A stretch of 64,000 nucleotides of DNA from Zygnema cylindricum (GCA_037447655.1 JBBHKE010000271.1:434001-498000), one strand, 5' to 3'. Shown: positions 12,324 through 23,907, counted from the stretch's first letter. Numbers and translations: made by a program. Notes: generated by a model from the letters alone, not told the origin.

Positions 12324-13902
12324 TGTCATGCCGCATGTCGTCGGACATTTTAGTTGTTTATATTTAGGCGTTAAGACGGGCAGCCGCTACACTAATTTGT
12401 ATTTAGGTATTATTGGGTTTCGCAGGACCGTACGACGTGTACCGTACGACCTACATTTTCAGTGATTTCCGGGATAGAGATTTGGATCGTACCCGCGGTC
12501 CTACCGTACGACGTATATTTTTCCGCGATTTCCGCCGACGACGGATTTGATTATTTCGCTTCGACCGTACGACTTACGCCGACCGGAATTCCCGCGGCCA
12601 CGACTTACCGTACAATAGATATCTTACGCGATTTTTGCCGACGGTGGATTCGATTATTTTACGTCCACCGTACGACTTACATTACCCGGAATTTCCGCGA
12701 TTACAAATTGGACCGTACTTTTGGTCCTACCGTACCTACTTTCATTTCCGGAAATCCCGGCCGACGACAATTTTTAATCGTTTCTCGTAAAGTAGCATCC
12801 CGGCCGTCGACGCTGATTATGTAATTTTCGTAACTTCGCATCTGGAATGTCGACGCAAATGACAGACAAATTCGCTGTCAGTTTTGACGAAGCTACGCTA
12901 TTGGACTATTTTAAGTCGTGAACCATTTGGAGGTTCACGCATTCACATGTAGATAGGAAGGGTTTTAATCCGTAGGTTATAGATTTTGTAACGTAGGGCA
13001 TAGGATTTCGGCTTCCTATTGGCTGAATCCAAACTAGACGCAAATATTTACATAGCACGCTGTACTCTGATTGGCTTGTTTTCGCTAGGCGTAGTTTTGG
13101 TTACTTAGTTCATTTCGCATCATTTCCTGCACACAATTTTCAAGTGCAGGAATTATTCATTTGATTTATTTTCAGTATTGAGGATTCTCTGCAGCCATCT
13201 TTTTATTTGTGAAATTGTCCGGACAGCTTAGAGGCGATTTTCTGCCTTTGCGTAAAGCGTCTAGTTTTTCTATTACATTATCCATATCTTGTAAAGCCTT
13301 ACAAATTAATCTATACGGCTTCGGCCAAGACCTACACGGTTTCCCTTCATTTTTCTCATCTTTTGAGTGGATTTCGACCGCGATCTCACAACACAAACTT
13401 CTTTCCCGATTGTGGCCGAACTTTAATTAGTGTGGAAGTTGCATGTTGGAATTATTGTTGTGTTGTTATTATTTATTGTGATTGTGTATTTATTTCTATT
13501 TGGCTTTTGCGCATCTTTTGAATTTGGTTATCTCAAACCTCATAAGTGTCGGGCATATTGTCATTTTCGGTTTTTATTTATCTTTCTCGGTTGTTTATGC
13601 TTTGATTTATTCTATTTAAGTATAAATTCAGATTATCCTTGATAAAGATAACTCCTGCAAGGAATATAAATAGACCGTGGGGCCTAGTGGTCATCCATCG
13701 GCTTAGTATTAATAAACCGACCTAACCATAACCAGCTAAGTCGTTGACCTTTCTTTTTCTTCCACCTTGCCTGTTGTTGTATTTACCCATTTTTACTTTT
13801 ATGATTTATTTCATTTCCGATATCTCGCTATCATTTGAGTTTAAGTTGAGCACAGCTGATGATATTGCATACACCTTCATGTTATTGGACACATGCACGA
13901 CA
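12324..13902 (+). mobile_element. Element S: 1579-bp non-coding insertion sharing both ends with gypsy-like element G
   Basis: It starts TGTCATGCCGCA and ends CATGCACGACA, flanked by a perfect 4-bp duplication acgg (12320-12323 and 13903-13906). The E protease frame is restored when S and one acgg are removed, which fixes both ends. Its 5' part resembles the start of G: the first 12 bases, then GTCGTGAACC...GGAGGTTCA and GGGCCTAGTGG blocks in the same order as at 51301-52270. Its last 11 bases match the end of G. It has no credible protein. It is either a solo LTR of a G-related family or an internally deleted, non-autonomous relative. Confidence 0.85.
12420..12745 (+). repeat. Array of ACCGTAC motifs inside S
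   Basis: About eight ACCGTAC copies, most continuing as GAC, spaced irregularly by roughly 15-65 bp, with interspersed CGCGATTT and CCGACG motifs. CGTAC(A/G) is the core recognised by SBP-box (SPL) plant transcription factors. The region is much more GC-rich than its surroundings. A regulatory role is inference. Confidence 0.55.
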
Positions 13903-15075
13903 ACGGTGGGAATCTTTCTTATCTTAGTGAACAGGTGTTTATCCTTACACATGTGCATGGAGGCACCTAAATCTACAATCTAGCCTGTTTCACCTTTCAA
14001 TCCACCGAAAGCACATTTCTACCTCGTTTGTTGCTTCCAACTCCTCATCCAATAGGAGCTCATCGTTGTCGTCTTCGGATTCCACCTCATATACCTGTGT
14101 CACAAGGGCCTTTTTCTTTCCTCTCGGGGTACCACCGGTTTGCCCCTCCTTTAACCGAAGCTCGGTTAGCTTAGTGCACTCCGCCATATAGTGCCCCGGT
14201 TTCTTACAGAAATGACATAAACCATTGGGAGCCCTTGGTCGAAACTCGTCGGTCTGATTTTTTTTGCTCCCCCCCCTCCGTAATTTCCTACTAGTCTCCG
14301 GAATCCTTGTTTTTCTAAACGGTCCTAGCTACCAAGGCTTGCCCACTCTTTCCTCCCCTTTGGATCTTAATTGTATTCCCCCGAACGAGAATCATTCCTA
14401 CCACTGAGTTCTATATCCACCTTGAGTCCGGCAAGTCCTTCACACAGTTGACTATGTTGTTGAACTCATCGGGTAACTTCATTAGTAGACTGTTAACCTT
14501 TTCTTTTTCACTAAAATCTTTCCAGCTCTCTCTAGTTCCATGGAAAGTGTAGCAAGCTCATTGCAAAAATCCAACATCTTCCCGCTTTTGTGTACATACT
14601 CATTAACTTTCTGATCAGCCAACTATTCTTGCTGAATCGTACCACTTCGGTACATCTCTATGAGAGCCATCCAAAGATCGGATGCCCATTCTGCCTGCAA
14701 ATGAGGACATGCAAGTCCTTAAGTAAGATGGTCGAGGATGAAGTGCTTTGCCGCCATATTGTTGAAGTCCTAGGTATTAGTATCATTCTCCTCGTTCCTC
14801 GGAATAGGTGACATGAATGCCGAACCAGTTGCTATTGATGTGCTCGTCTCCTTCTCCTTTCCTTTATCCACCACCTCTCCTTCCTTTGTCTCCTCCGTTG
14901 AAGATTGATCTGCATCTCTAGTGAATCTGCCTCTTGTAAACCTTGGAGGTATCCCAAGACTAGATGAACGCCTCACCCGTCCACTTACTATTCCTCTATA
15001 TCGTTTCTCACATAGAGCTCCTCTTATCATACTTTCCCAGTATATGAAACTCTATTGAATATGGGCACCCTAGAT

Positions 15076-15090
15076 GGTGGGCCCATAACC
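15076..15090 (-). other. Primer-binding site of E (half-tRNA type)
   Basis: On the minus strand it reads GGTTATGGGCCCACC, fully complementary to the anticodon arm of plant initiator tRNA-Met rather than to a tRNA 3' end. It directly follows the LTR end and contains the gag ATG. Confidence 0.8.
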
Positions 15091-16159
15091 TGGAACTCTG
15101 AGTGCATAGGACCTCAGAGTAGGCAGCTCACACGAAGCCTCTAGGATAACCCTGACCCCTTTGTCTTTCAACACGAATAACTGCCACCTTGGCAAACAAA
15201 AACTCAAACAATCTTTAACCATGTGAAGGTAAGACTCCCCTTAGTCGATACCAAAAAGAATCTATGAATTTGCTCCCCTGAGCAGAAAGTTATGGAGGGT
15301 CAAAGTTGACCTTTTGTATAGAAGCTCTATGGGAGAGAAGGTTATCTACCAAATTTTTCTAAGTCTTATCTCTCTATAAAACTCAATATACTAACGTACG
15401 ACACCAATCATATTACTGTACAATACAGAAAGGTACTACAACAGGTGTACTTTATGTACGAACATTGTACGACATGACCAAATTGTCGACACGTGTCTTA
15501 TCTGGATTCGTTTCTGTAATCCTTGGAGATGTTGAAATCCAATGTTGTGGTGCCACGTGTCATTTGATGTGGCGGTGACCATTAACTGCCGAAATCTTCT
15601 TCCGTGATCTTGGCATTCTTTCCGGACGTCCGATTAAATGGCGATTTTAATCATAAGCGTCATAAATATTTACGATCTATTTGTTTCGTTATCGAAACAA
15701 ATGCGCGGTACTTATTTCTTCTCCGTACTCGTAATTCGTACTTGTCATAACTGACTTTATGTAACCCGTATATAGTTGTCGTTAAATGACTTAGCCTATA
15801 TGTTAATGTTTATATATTTGTTAAACCATATATCGTCTACCACTGATCATAGACTAAATGGATGAGGCTACCGGCTACCGGCGGCATTACCCATCGGTAG
15901 GTACCAGGATCAAATCCTGTAACCGATAACTCTCTTTTTACTAAATCAACTATTTTACTACCTCGTAAATCTTTGGATAGCAAAGGCAGCCATGGCACTA
16001 GCTTCCTCTCGAACTTCTGTGTGACTGTAACAAGAATGGGAGTTGGAGAGAGAAGTTAAAGACAAACTGCCTCGGCTTCTTTTTTCTGCACTTTATTTTA
16101 GACCTAGAAAATACTAAAATAACCATCAATTTCTACACCTAGAACCATCAATTTCTACA
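15091..16159 (-). repeat. 5' LTR of element E
   Basis: Minus-strand LTR, from 16159 (or 16137 before a 22-bp tandem duplication) down to TTCCA at 15091. It matches 8110-9180 along its length. An in-frame ATG lies 24 nt upstream of the ATG in the primer site, so the gag frame begins inside this LTR (MHSEFQV). A clear antisense tRNA-like module is at 15852-15919 on the plus strand, with GGATCAAATCC as B box. Confidence 0.88.
15852..15919 (+). other. tRNA-like module in E 5' LTR, antisense to the element
   Basis: A-box-like AATGGATGAGGCTACC near 15857 and B-box-like GGATCAAATCC at 15907-15917, on the strand opposite to the element. Spacing is close to that of a tRNA gene. Function is not established. 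Confidence 0.55.
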
Positions 16160-17040
16160 CCCAGCGATTTTTTTTCTGTACATGCTTCGCATTTTTGTAT
16201 GTACATGCGCGTGACGAACATGTAAAAAAATAGCGTGTTCTCTCCCTCTTTCAAAAAAATTCGAAGACGTTTTACGCGTGCAATAACGAATTTCTATTCG
16301 TCGATAGGGTGTTGTTATGGTATAAATCAGATTGCGATTTGATTACAATAAAAGTGTGAAGATGAGCTGGCGTGACGTGGAAGTGGGTCGTGACGATAAT
16401 AACATCAAATTGACGTACTGTCTAAGTTGAAAGATAACGCAAAATATATTTTAGTTCTTGCCCATTTTTCGTACGACATATTATTTTCTCGTTGCAAGTC
16501 CCATTTTCTATGAAAACGACGGAAAAAAACTCTTACTTGAACACATGGGCACACACCCTAAGTGGCGGCACTTCGAGAAAATGTGTTCATATTTTTTGTT
16601 CATCTGTTTTTTCGAAAAAGTTTGATTTACAAATTTACAACGTAATTTAATATTTTTTTTTCAGTACTATAGTTTTATAACTATAAAGTATTGTTTTAAT
16701 TTGAAATGTTTATGTGTTGCGTAGTCCGTAATAAATTTCAGTTAAACATATTGTTATACGTGGCATGCTACGCTTTACAAAGTCAACGATATAATACAGT
16801 ATGTTATAAAGTACTATTGTGTGCACATCACAAATTTTTTAAAGAAATTGCCGATATGGAATTTGTTGGTCTCGGATTGGTATATTGGTATCGCTAGCCG
16901 TTCGATAAGGTGTTATCGCGATATTTTTTTTACTGATACACAACACTTCATTTTCGTATTTAGACCAGGCAAAATTTTCTATTTTACCAGTGGAAACACA
17001 TACGACGAGGGAAATGTGTTGTATCAACGGTAATGTTTTT

Positions 17041-17345
17041 AACAAACATCTATTTAGTAGTGTTGTGTATCGATAAGGATTTGTCGATAACCGATATGGG
17101 CCTTTTTTCGGGTAGCCGACAATCGATATATTGGTACGATTTATCGTTATCGGTGTTATCGCCGATAAATACCCAATATTTATCGGTTATTATCGGCGAT
17201 GTTTGTACGGACTATACAGATAAATGTACGGCTAGTACAGTCAACTGTAGGTGTTATTCCTTAGACGCGCCGCGGACCCCCTCCCCCCCGATCTCGTTAA
17301 ATAAACGCGATATTTCCATCATTATTTCTCATTTAAGGGGATTTT
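17041..17345 (+). repeat. Dispersed repeat, copy 2 (partner at 7126-7440)
   Basis: Same orientation and landmarks as the copy near 7.1 kb, including CGCGCCGCGGACCCCC and the run of TATCG/CGATA motifs. The palindromic middle differs most: here it has ATCGCCGATAAATACCC and TTATCGGTTATTATCGG. Its left edge overlaps one arm of a 13-bp inverted pair. Confidence 0.7.
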
Positions 17346-17633
17346 ACTTGGGTTATTATTCCAAAATGTCTTTTTGATTGTTATTTTTTTATAAATGGCT
17401 CTTAATGGCGGCAGTCTGACAGATTTGTTTGTCTGTTTTTCGAAAAAGTTTGAATTTACAAATTTACAATGTTATTTATTTTTTCGTTTCGGTACTATAA
17501 TTTTAAAACTGTAAACTAACAATATATAAAGAAAAGAATGTTATTTGCCATCGAGGAAACCTTTATATAGGCGCTTTGTCTATCTCGATTTTTCTGTGTT
17601 ACACACAGTACTGACGGCCGTACCGCGAGCACG

Positions 17634-17970
17634 ATGTAGCGCTGCCACAATATTACGCTGACGACGATATGGCACAATGTTACGCTGCCGACGAAGCTCG
17701 CGCAATGTTACGGTGCCAGCGACGTGGCACAATGTTACGCTGCCGGCGACGCTAGCAGAGAGTTACGCTGCCGGCAACGTGGCACAATGTCATGCTGCTG
17801 GCAACGATAGCAGAATATTACGCTGCCGGCGACGTTGGCACAATGTCACGTTGTCGGCGACGCTGACACAATATTGCGCTGGCGGCGAAGTTGTCACAAT
17901 ATCACGTTGCCGCCGACGTGGCACAATGTTACGTTGCCGACGACGCTGGCACAATGTTATGTTGTCGGTC
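17634..17970 (+). repeat. 27-bp GC-rich tandem repeat, about 12 copies
   Basis: Diverged tandem copies of a unit containing GCTGCCGGCGACG and TGGCACAATGTTAC. The period is a multiple of three, so a 105-codon frame stays open, but it only repeats the unit (e.g. RRRWHNVTL) and has no protein signature. It ends where the inverted LTR begins. Confidence 0.8.
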
Positions 17971-17985
17971 GTCGTGTTACTGGAA

Positions 17986-18489
17986 TTTTAGGGGTTCCAT
18001 TTCCCCAAAGAAATCGCAGACCTAAAGAAGCTTCTCTAGATAGTGCCGACTCCAAGTTGATACAAACCCAAATGACTGACACCTTGATAGTCAAATCTCG
18101 TATTTAGATTCACCTCTGTGAAAGAAGACTTTCACTGTGCTCAGTTTCACCACAGAATGTAAAGCTTCAACATGTGTTTTGGACAACATTCCCCACTTTG
18201 ACTTTCCCTAAGAAATGTCTACACCGTGGCAAGAAAAAACTTTGACCGACTACATTTCTGTGTAGCCTGGACTCCCCTAAGTTTGCAACAAAAAGAATAT
18301 CTGAATCTGCTCCCTTGAGCACTTAGTTATGGCTGGCCAAAGATGTCCTATAAATACAAAATGTCACTTGGAGAGAGGCGCCTCATTCACGCTAAGTCCC
18401 TTAACTCTTACCCACACCTATCTACTACTATACCCTAGACCAATCAAAAGAGTGTATAGTAGAAGAAGGTACAGTGGCCGATTGTACTT
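17986..18489 (-). repeat. Minus-strand LTR of the C family, left arm of a palindrome
   Basis: Its reverse complement aligns with 25150-25655, the 5' LTR of element C. Shared landmarks are AGGCGCCTC, TGTGGTGAAACTGAGCACAGTGAAAG and CTGACAGTC-like blocks. The LTR end lies at about 17986, next to the tandem array, with no primer site after it. The LTR is cut at 18489 by insertion of element D and continues at 24981-25050. Confidence 0.82.
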
Positions 18490-19556
18490 TGAAACTCTAA
18501 GACCTCCATAAGTCCTCAGAGTGGACAGCTTCCAAGAAGCCTCTAGGATAACCCTGACCCCTTTGTGTTTCAGCAAGAACAACTGCCACCTTGGCAGACA
18601 AAAACTCTGACAAACTTCGCCTCTGTGAAGGCAAGACTCCCCTGAGTCGATAGCAAAAAGAATCTCTGAATTTGCTCCCCTGAGCAGTAAGTCATGGAGG
18701 GTCAAAGTTGACCTTTTGTACAAAAGCTCTCTGGGAGAGAGGGTCCTATCTCCTAATTTTTCTAAGTCATATCTCTCTCACAAACTCTATCTACTGATGT
18801 ACGGAGCCAATCAAATTACACTTCGGTACACAAAAGTATAGTTGCCGGTGTACATTCTTTCGAAGAGTGTACGACATGGCCTAAATGTGGACACGTGGTA
18901 TATCCAGATTCGCTCCCTTAATCCTCGGAGATGCCGCAATCCAATGTCATTCGGCCATGTGTCATCCGATTTGGCGATGACCAAAAACCGCCGAAATCCC
19001 TTTCCGCGATCTCGACGTTTAATTCCGGCCGTCCGATTAAATTCACATTTAATCGTAGCCGTAATAAATACATGCGCGGTATTTGTTTCGCTAAATAAAT
19101 AAATGCGCGGTATTCGTTTCTTATCTGTACCGTAATCCGTACTTTTACATTACTAGATCTATATCTCCCGTAAAACTGTTTCAGTTAAATGAACTATTCT
19201 ACGTATTAATGTTTAAGTAATTATCAAACCCTATAATAAGTAACACTATATGTAGACTTAATGGTTAAGGCTACCGGCTGTCTGTATACCGTCCAGCAGG
19301 TACCAAGATCAAATCCTGTGGTAATCACATATCCTTTTAGTAAATAAACGCCTAACGGTAAATAAACTAATATATATATTTCCCGTAAACCTCTGGATAG
19401 CTTATGTAGCCATGGCTCTAGCTTCCTCTCCAACTTCTCAATGACTGCGACAAGTTTGAGAGTTCGAGAGAGAAGTTAGAGGTAGATTGCCTCGGATTCT
19501 TTCTATATTTCTATTTAGATCTAGAAAATACTTTAAACAGACCATTAATTTCAACA
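18490..19556 (-). repeat. 3' LTR of element D
   Basis: Starts TGTTGAAATTAATGG at 19556 on the minus strand and ends GAGTTTCA at 18490. Inside are the GGTCAAAGTTGACC palindrome (near 18697), GTAC motifs and the antisense tRNA-like module at 19256-19319. A GGGGAG polypurine tract precedes it in the element. Confidence 0.9.
19256..19319 (+). other. tRNA-like module in D 3' LTR, antisense to the element
   Basis: TTAATGGTTAAGGC (19258-19271) is very close to the A box of tRNA-Ser/Leu genes, and AAGATCAAATCC (19305-19316) resembles a B box; the interval is tRNA-like. It is on the plus strand while the element runs on the minus strand. The 5' LTR carries the same at about 24676-24735. No full cloverleaf could be drawn with confidence. 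Confidence 0.6.
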
Positions 19557-22500
19557 CTCCCCTTATTTGCTAGTCAATCTTTAATTTAAGACCATACTTC
19601 TCCCTGCAAAAAATTAGCTTAGGGGAAGGCACAGGTTTGGTCATCATATCTCCTACCATCTCACTATCTGGTAGGTACTCTAAACCGATTATTTTGTTTT
19701 CTACTTTCTCTCTAACAAAGCTGAGTCTAATGTCCATGTGACTAGCTTTAGAATGATGTTTAGGATTGGCAGAAATAGCGATTGCTGCCTGATTATCACA
19801 AAAACTTTTCTGCACACCACTCTTAAGGTGACCAAGCTCACCAAGCAAAGACTTAACCCACATCAATTTTTTTACCGCAGAGCAAGAGGCCATATACTCA
19901 GCCTCCATGGTGGACTGAGCAATAACTTTTTGCTGTTTGCTACTCCAACAGCAAGCCCCATCACCCACATATAATACCTATCCAGATGTGCATCTCCTCA
20001 TAGGAGCATCACCATAACTGGCATCACTCCAAGTAGTGATGTCAGTATTCTCCCCACCGAGATGCAACCATAGATCCCTAGTTCCTACCAAATATCTAAG
20101 GACTCTTTTAGCTGCCTCCCAATCCCTGTTAGTGGGAGCATTTAGACTTTTACTCAGCACTCCTACAGCTGCAGCTAAATTTGGCCGAGTACAATTCATA
20201 AAATAGATTAGACTTCCCACTAATTGCTTGTAAGGAATAGTCAGCATGAACTTTTGTTCTTCAGGAGATTATTCCTCGTCAAAGACTATGACTTCTTTTT
20301 CCTCACTCCCATCACTTCCCTTCTTCAACTCCATTGGAGTTGTACAACTATTAGCTTTATCCATCTGAAATTTTTCAAGCATGTTCCCTATTGCTTCATT
20401 TTGAATCAATCTTATGATCTTTCTTTTTAGGTCTCTTTCTACTTGAATTCCCAAAATATATTTTGCTTCCCCTATATCTTTCATTCTAAATCTCCCTTTA
20501 AGATCGGTTTTCAGTTAATTAATTTTTTCCATTGATTTACTTAAAACTAGCAAATCATCAACATAAATTGCAATAAATATAAAACCTTCCTCATCTTCGA
20601 AAACATAGATTGAGTGATCTGAGCTGATCCGAATATATCCCAGACCGGTAAGAAACTCATTAAGGTTTTTATTCCATTAACAAGGCGCCTGTTTCAAACC
20701 ATAAAGAGATTTAATCAGCCGGCATACCTTACTCTCCTCTCCTTCCTCCACAAACCCTTCGGGTTGTCGCATTAGATCTCCTCTTCCAATTCTCTATGCA
20801 AAAAGGCTGTCTTGATGTCCATCTCGTGCACTTCCATGTCTTCCTCTGTTGCCAAACTGAGAAGTATGTGGACGGAGGGAAATCTGATGACCGGGGCAAA
20901 GGTTTCATCGTAGTCAATTCCCTCCTTTTGTGTAAATCCTTTTGCCACTAATTTAGCCTTGTAGCGCTCAATTGTGTTATCTGGGTTCAGTTTTAATTTG
21001 AAAACCCACTTACAACCGATTAGTTTTCGGTTAGGTGGACAATCCACCACCTCCAAAGTATCGGCTGCCATAATTGAGGCCATCTCCTCATTGATGGCTG
21101 TCTTCCACCGGTTTCTTTTTGGACAAGTCATCGCCTCTCCATAAGTCTGAGGTTCATCTTGATGAGATAGTTTTGTTACCTTGTTATTAACCTGTTTTTC
21201 TTGCAGTCTTTTGCTACTTCTCCTTCCCCCCTCAAAATCTGAGGCCGGAATAGATGGTTCTCGTGGATTCTTTCGAACAATCTCGGCTTCTCCCCTATCC
21301 CTTGATTCCGAATCAATTTCCACCACGTCTTCCGCTTCGGGTAGAGTTGTCACTAGAGTTTCGACAACCGAGTCATTTTTTGTCTGATTTGTACCTGCAA
21401 GAATGTCATCTTCTCTAAAACCTGGATAGTTAGGAAGCTCAAAGGCATCGGAATTTTCTAACTCAAATCTGATTTTTACTGACTTTGTATATTTTAAGGG
21501 ATCCATAGACTTTCCTTCATCCATAACTACTAGATGCTTTACTAAGATTATATCTTACCTATTTAGATCATAAACTCTATATCATTTAACATCCTCATCA
21601 TATCCTAATAAGTATCCAGGTTTTTCTTTAGGATCTAGCTTCCTATTAGACCGATCTGTATCTAGATTGAATATTTGACTGCCGAAAACCTTTAAGTGAG
21701 ATATGTCTGGTTTTCGGCCTGTCCATCTCTCATAAGGTGTTTGATCTTTTATAGCTGAAGTATGAACATTATTTTTGAGGTAATTAGCACAGTTCATTGC
21801 TTCTGCCCAAAACCTTTTTCCTATCTTCTTATCTGACAACATACTTCTAGCACTATCACTTAGTGTTCTATTTAACCTTTTAGCCACCCCATTATGTTCC
21901 GGGTTTTCTGGAACTGTCTTTTGGTGTTGGACCCCATCTTCCCTCAGAAAATCCTCAAACTGGTTAGAAGTATACTCTCCACCATTCTCACTCCTTATTC
22001 TCTTGATTGGATTTTCATGGAGTTTTTCGCTCCATGCTTTATATTGTCTAAAACAATCATGAGCTTCGGACTTGTTCTTCAAAAAATACACTCGAGAATA
22101 CCGAGACCAATCATCAGTGATAGTCAACATAAATCTCTTCCCCCCGGGTGAGGTCACTTTAACCGGTCCCCAAATATTTGTGTGTACTAGATCTAGAATT
22201 TTTTCTCCCTTATAGGTGTCTGTTTTAGGAAAGGGTAATCTGTGTGTTTTACCTTGAGCACATCTAATACAATCACTTATATAATCACTCACAATGAACT
22301 TAATCCCTTCCACCACTCCCATCTTTTTCATCTCTCTTAACTTATCTAGATTCACATGCCCAAGCCTCTTATGCCACATCATAATATCATGAACACCAAC
22401 ATAATAAAGTTTCTTCGTTTCATTACTTAAAATCAGCCTAAACATCCCATGGCTTCCTTTCTTAGCAATGACATAGACATCCTCCTCAAAAGTAGCAGTA

Positions 22501-23892
22501 AAAACTCCTTCCCTAGTGCTAGTAAACAAACCCTTATCATCCAATACAGATGTAGAGATGAGGTTTTTGTTCAACTCCGGAATAAACAATACATCGGAAA
22601 ATGTTACTATGGATGTCTTTCCTTCTACTAATACTTTCAGATCTACCGATCCTACAAGAGTAGTGGTGACTATCCTCCCATCCCCATACTCTATCTCTGA
22701 GGTGGGAATCTTTCTTACCTTAGTGAACAGGTGCCTATCCTTACACATGTGTATGGAGGCACTTGAATCTATAATCCAACCTGCTTCACCTTTCAATCCA
22801 CCGTAAGCACATTTATGCATTCGTGGAATTTCGACCTTGTTTTTCGCCTCCAACTCCTTATCCAAAACGAGCTCATCATCCTCGTCCTTGGATTGCGCCT
22901 CATGTACCTGTGTCACAAGGGCCTTTTTCTTCCTTCTCGGGGTACCACCGGTATGCCCCTCTTTTAATTGAAGTTTGGTTAGCTTAGTGCACTCTGCCAT
23001 ATAGTGCCCCGGTTTCTTACAAAAATGACATACACCTTTGGGAGCCCTAGGTCCGAACTCGTCGGCCTGATTTTTCTGCTCCCTTCCCCCATAGTTTCCG
23101 ATTGACTTCCGGGAATCCTTGTTCCTCCAATCGGTCGAAGTTGCCAAGGCTTGGCAACTCTTTCCTCCCATTTGGATCTCAATCGTATTCTCCCGAACGA
23201 GAATTATCCCTACCACTGAGTTCCATATCCACCTTGAGTCCGTCAAGTCCTGCACACGGTTGACTATGTTCTCGAACTCATCAAGTAACTTCATCAGTAA
23301 ACAGTTAACCTTTTCATTTTCACTAAAATCTTTTCCCGCGCTCTCTAGCTCCATGAAGAGTGTAGGAAGCTCATTGCAAAAATCCAACATTTTCCCCCTT
23401 TTGTATACATATTCCTTAACTTTTTGATCAGCCATGTGTTGTTGCTGAATCGTACCACTTCGGTACATCTCTATGACAGCCATCCACAAATCAGATGCCC
23501 TTTTTACTTGCAAATGAGGACATGCAAGTCCTTGAGTAAGATGGCGTAGGATGAAGTGCTTTGCCGCCATATTGTTGAAATCTCATGTATTAGTATCATT
23601 CTCCTCGTTCCTTGGAATATGTGACATGAATGTTGAACCAGTTGCTATTGTTGTGGTCGTCTCCTTCTCCGCTCCTTTGTCCACCACCTCTCATTCCTTT
23701 GTCTCCTCCGTTGAAGATGGACCTTTTTTCTTTGTGAATCTGTTTCTTTCAAACCATGGAGGAATTACAAGACTTGATGGACGCCCCAATCGTCCACTCA
23801 CTATCTTTCGAAACCTTTTTTCGCATAAAGCTCCTATCATCATACTTTCACGGTATATGAAGCCAGTTCCATTAAATATTGGTACCCTAGAG
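19557..23892 (-). pseudogene. gag-pol of copia element D, with active sites lost
   Basis: The longest open frame (21582-23570, 662 codons) holds the gag C-terminal half, zinc knuckle CHFCKKPGHYMAEC, protease, integrase HHCC (HKRLGHVN ... CIRCAQGK) and DDE core. The gag N-terminus is at 23691-23927, RT in 20772-21524 and 20269-20484, RNase H in 19570-20247. The protease motif reads DSSAS instead of DSGAS. The three integrase acidic residues are replaced: HTNIWGP, RSENGGEY and NGVAKRLNR, where family members have HTDIWGP, RSDNGGEY and NGVAERLNR. The stops and frameshifts between frames also disable RT. The gag ATG in the primer site is ATA here, so the frame can start only at the LTR ATG. Confidence 0.9.
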
Positions 23893-23907
23893 GGTGGGCC
23901 TATAACC
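23893..23907 (-). other. Primer-binding site of D (half-tRNA type)
   Basis: Minus strand GGTTATAGGCCCACC: 14 of 15 positions complementary to the anticodon arm of initiator tRNA-Met. The single mismatch also destroys the embedded ATG (ATA). Confidence 0.8.

Larger units (their letters stand above)
9181..15075 (-). pseudogene. Decayed gag-pol of copia element E
   Basis: Minus-strand copia polyprotein remnants in the order Gag, zinc knuckle, protease, integrase, RT, RNase H. Recognisable pieces are the gag N-terminus ending near 14770, the knuckle-to-linker region at 13990-14187, the protease C-terminal region at 12163-12323 (split by S), the integrase HHCC region with HKRLGHVN at 11817-12068, RT with AKGFIQKE and [10 protein letters not shown] at 10343-10570, and RNase H around 9487-9714. 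The RT catalytic YVDD reads as YVDY near 10170. Multiple frameshifts and stops make it non-functional. Confidence 0.88.
8110..16159 (-). mobile_element. Copia element E, full span, old, with element S nested inside
   Basis: Two LTRs of about 1070 bp flank a minus-strand copia body. The flanks are cccaa (8105-8109) and cccag (16160-16164), a 5-bp target duplication with one mismatch. The last 22 bp of the upper LTR are duplicated in tandem (ending 16137 and 16159). The body is interrupted by S at 12324-13902; without S (1579 bp) and one copy of its duplication, E is about 6.5 kb. Many stops and frameshifts, and clear LTR divergence, mark it as old. Confidence 0.9.
16160..17985. other. Repeat-rich spacer, no gene
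   Basis: Between element E and the inverted LTR at 17986. It holds T/A-rich sequence, the second copy of a dispersed repeat (17041-17345) and a 27-bp tandem array (17634-17970). An exact inverted pair GATACACAACACT (about 16934) and AGTGTTGTGTATC (about 17058) flanks about 110 bp. No frame here carries a recognisable domain. Confidence 0.55.

Noticed and set aside
17677-17991. 105-codon ORF rich in Arg/Cys (RRRWHNVTL repeats)
   Set aside because: It is the translation of a 27-bp tandem array; overlapping frames are open for the same reason and no domain or flanking signals exist.
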